In this document: positions 44,766 through 44,788 of the stretch, piece after piece | Layout: every line of letters begins with the position of its first letter | How positions within the stretch are numbered: the first letter of the stretch is position 1 | From: Thiotrichaceae bacterium | GTDB lineage: Bacteria; Pseudomonadota; Gammaproteobacteria; Thiotrichales; Thiotrichaceae | Assembly: GCA_026991755.1 (NCBI GenBank) | Contig: JALXAX010000151.1 | Span: 1-44,788, forward strand | Direction: 5' to 3' | DNA: 44,788 nt | Program-made: the position numbers and the translations under genes | The notes under the pieces: model-generated | Database searches by the model: none | What the model was told of the DNA's origin: nothing | What the model saw: the letters and a program-made list of their open reading frames with translations, nothing else

Positions 44766-44788
44766 TTCGGCTGAATGGCGTAGTAAAA

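Overview
The window looks like a chromosomal segment of an AT-leaning gammaproteobacterium. The evidence is the nadB/rpoE-rseA-rseB arrangement, the full System I cytochrome c maturation (ccm) operon, an argA-type N-acetylglutamate synthase, ppnP, purT, ppnN and murJ, together with Gram-negative porins and lipoproteins. The very high load of short intergenic repeats suggests a repeat-rich lineage such as the Thiotrichales (Thiothrix/Leucothrix/Beggiatoa relatives), but that placement is inference. No rRNA, tRNA, CRISPR array, prophage or intact insertion sequence was seen.

Layout. 1-2.8 kb: envelope-stress sigma factor operon rpoE-rseA-rseB (minus) behind a good sigma-E-type autoregulatory promoter, divergent from nadB. 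4.6-5.4 kb: a Phd-like antitoxin / PIN toxin pair with a palindromic operator. 5.4-9.6 kb: hemL, a trimeric porin with promoter and terminator, and a secreted FG-GAP/SH3-like protein. 9.9-12.8 kb: murJ and a patatin-like lipoprotein. 13.3-21.1 kb: the ccmABCDEFGHI set (minus), broken by repeats between ccmB and ccmC and between ccmD and ccmE. 21.1-22.6 kb: a 1.5 kb gene-free stretch with stacked repeats and a pair of perfect inverted DnaA boxes. 22.6-27 kb: argA, ppnP, purT, moeA. 27.2-31.2 kb: a 2-oxoglutarate/Fe(II) oxygenase with an uncharacterised partner (minus), then a conserved unknown gene coupled to ppnN (plus). 31.2-34.2 kb: a DUF4124 protein, a graveyard of hsdS and transposase remnants, and an outer-membrane channel whose upstream region is a repeat element. 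34.6-43.6 kb: an exopolysaccharide/O-antigen-type cluster (flippase, polymerase/ligase-like protein, membrane-anchored EEP phosphohydrolase, hexapeptide acetyltransferase, two GT2 enzymes, initiating glycosyl-1-phosphate transferase, acyltransferase-3). 43.9 kb: trmB.

The most unusual aspect is the population of short non-coding foldback elements. I can define at least seven families (named R1-R7 here) and two shorter palindromes, with about 25 full, deleted or fragmentary copies in 45 kb. Several are palindromic over most of their length (about 160-270 bp), occur as same-length copies, sit within a few bases of stop or start codons, and in two families (R5 and R6) carry the same 12-base motif at exactly the same distance from the end. 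Two R2 copies in opposite orientation flank ccmC-ccmI. No intact transposase is present, so they would have to be mobilised in trans if they are mobile.
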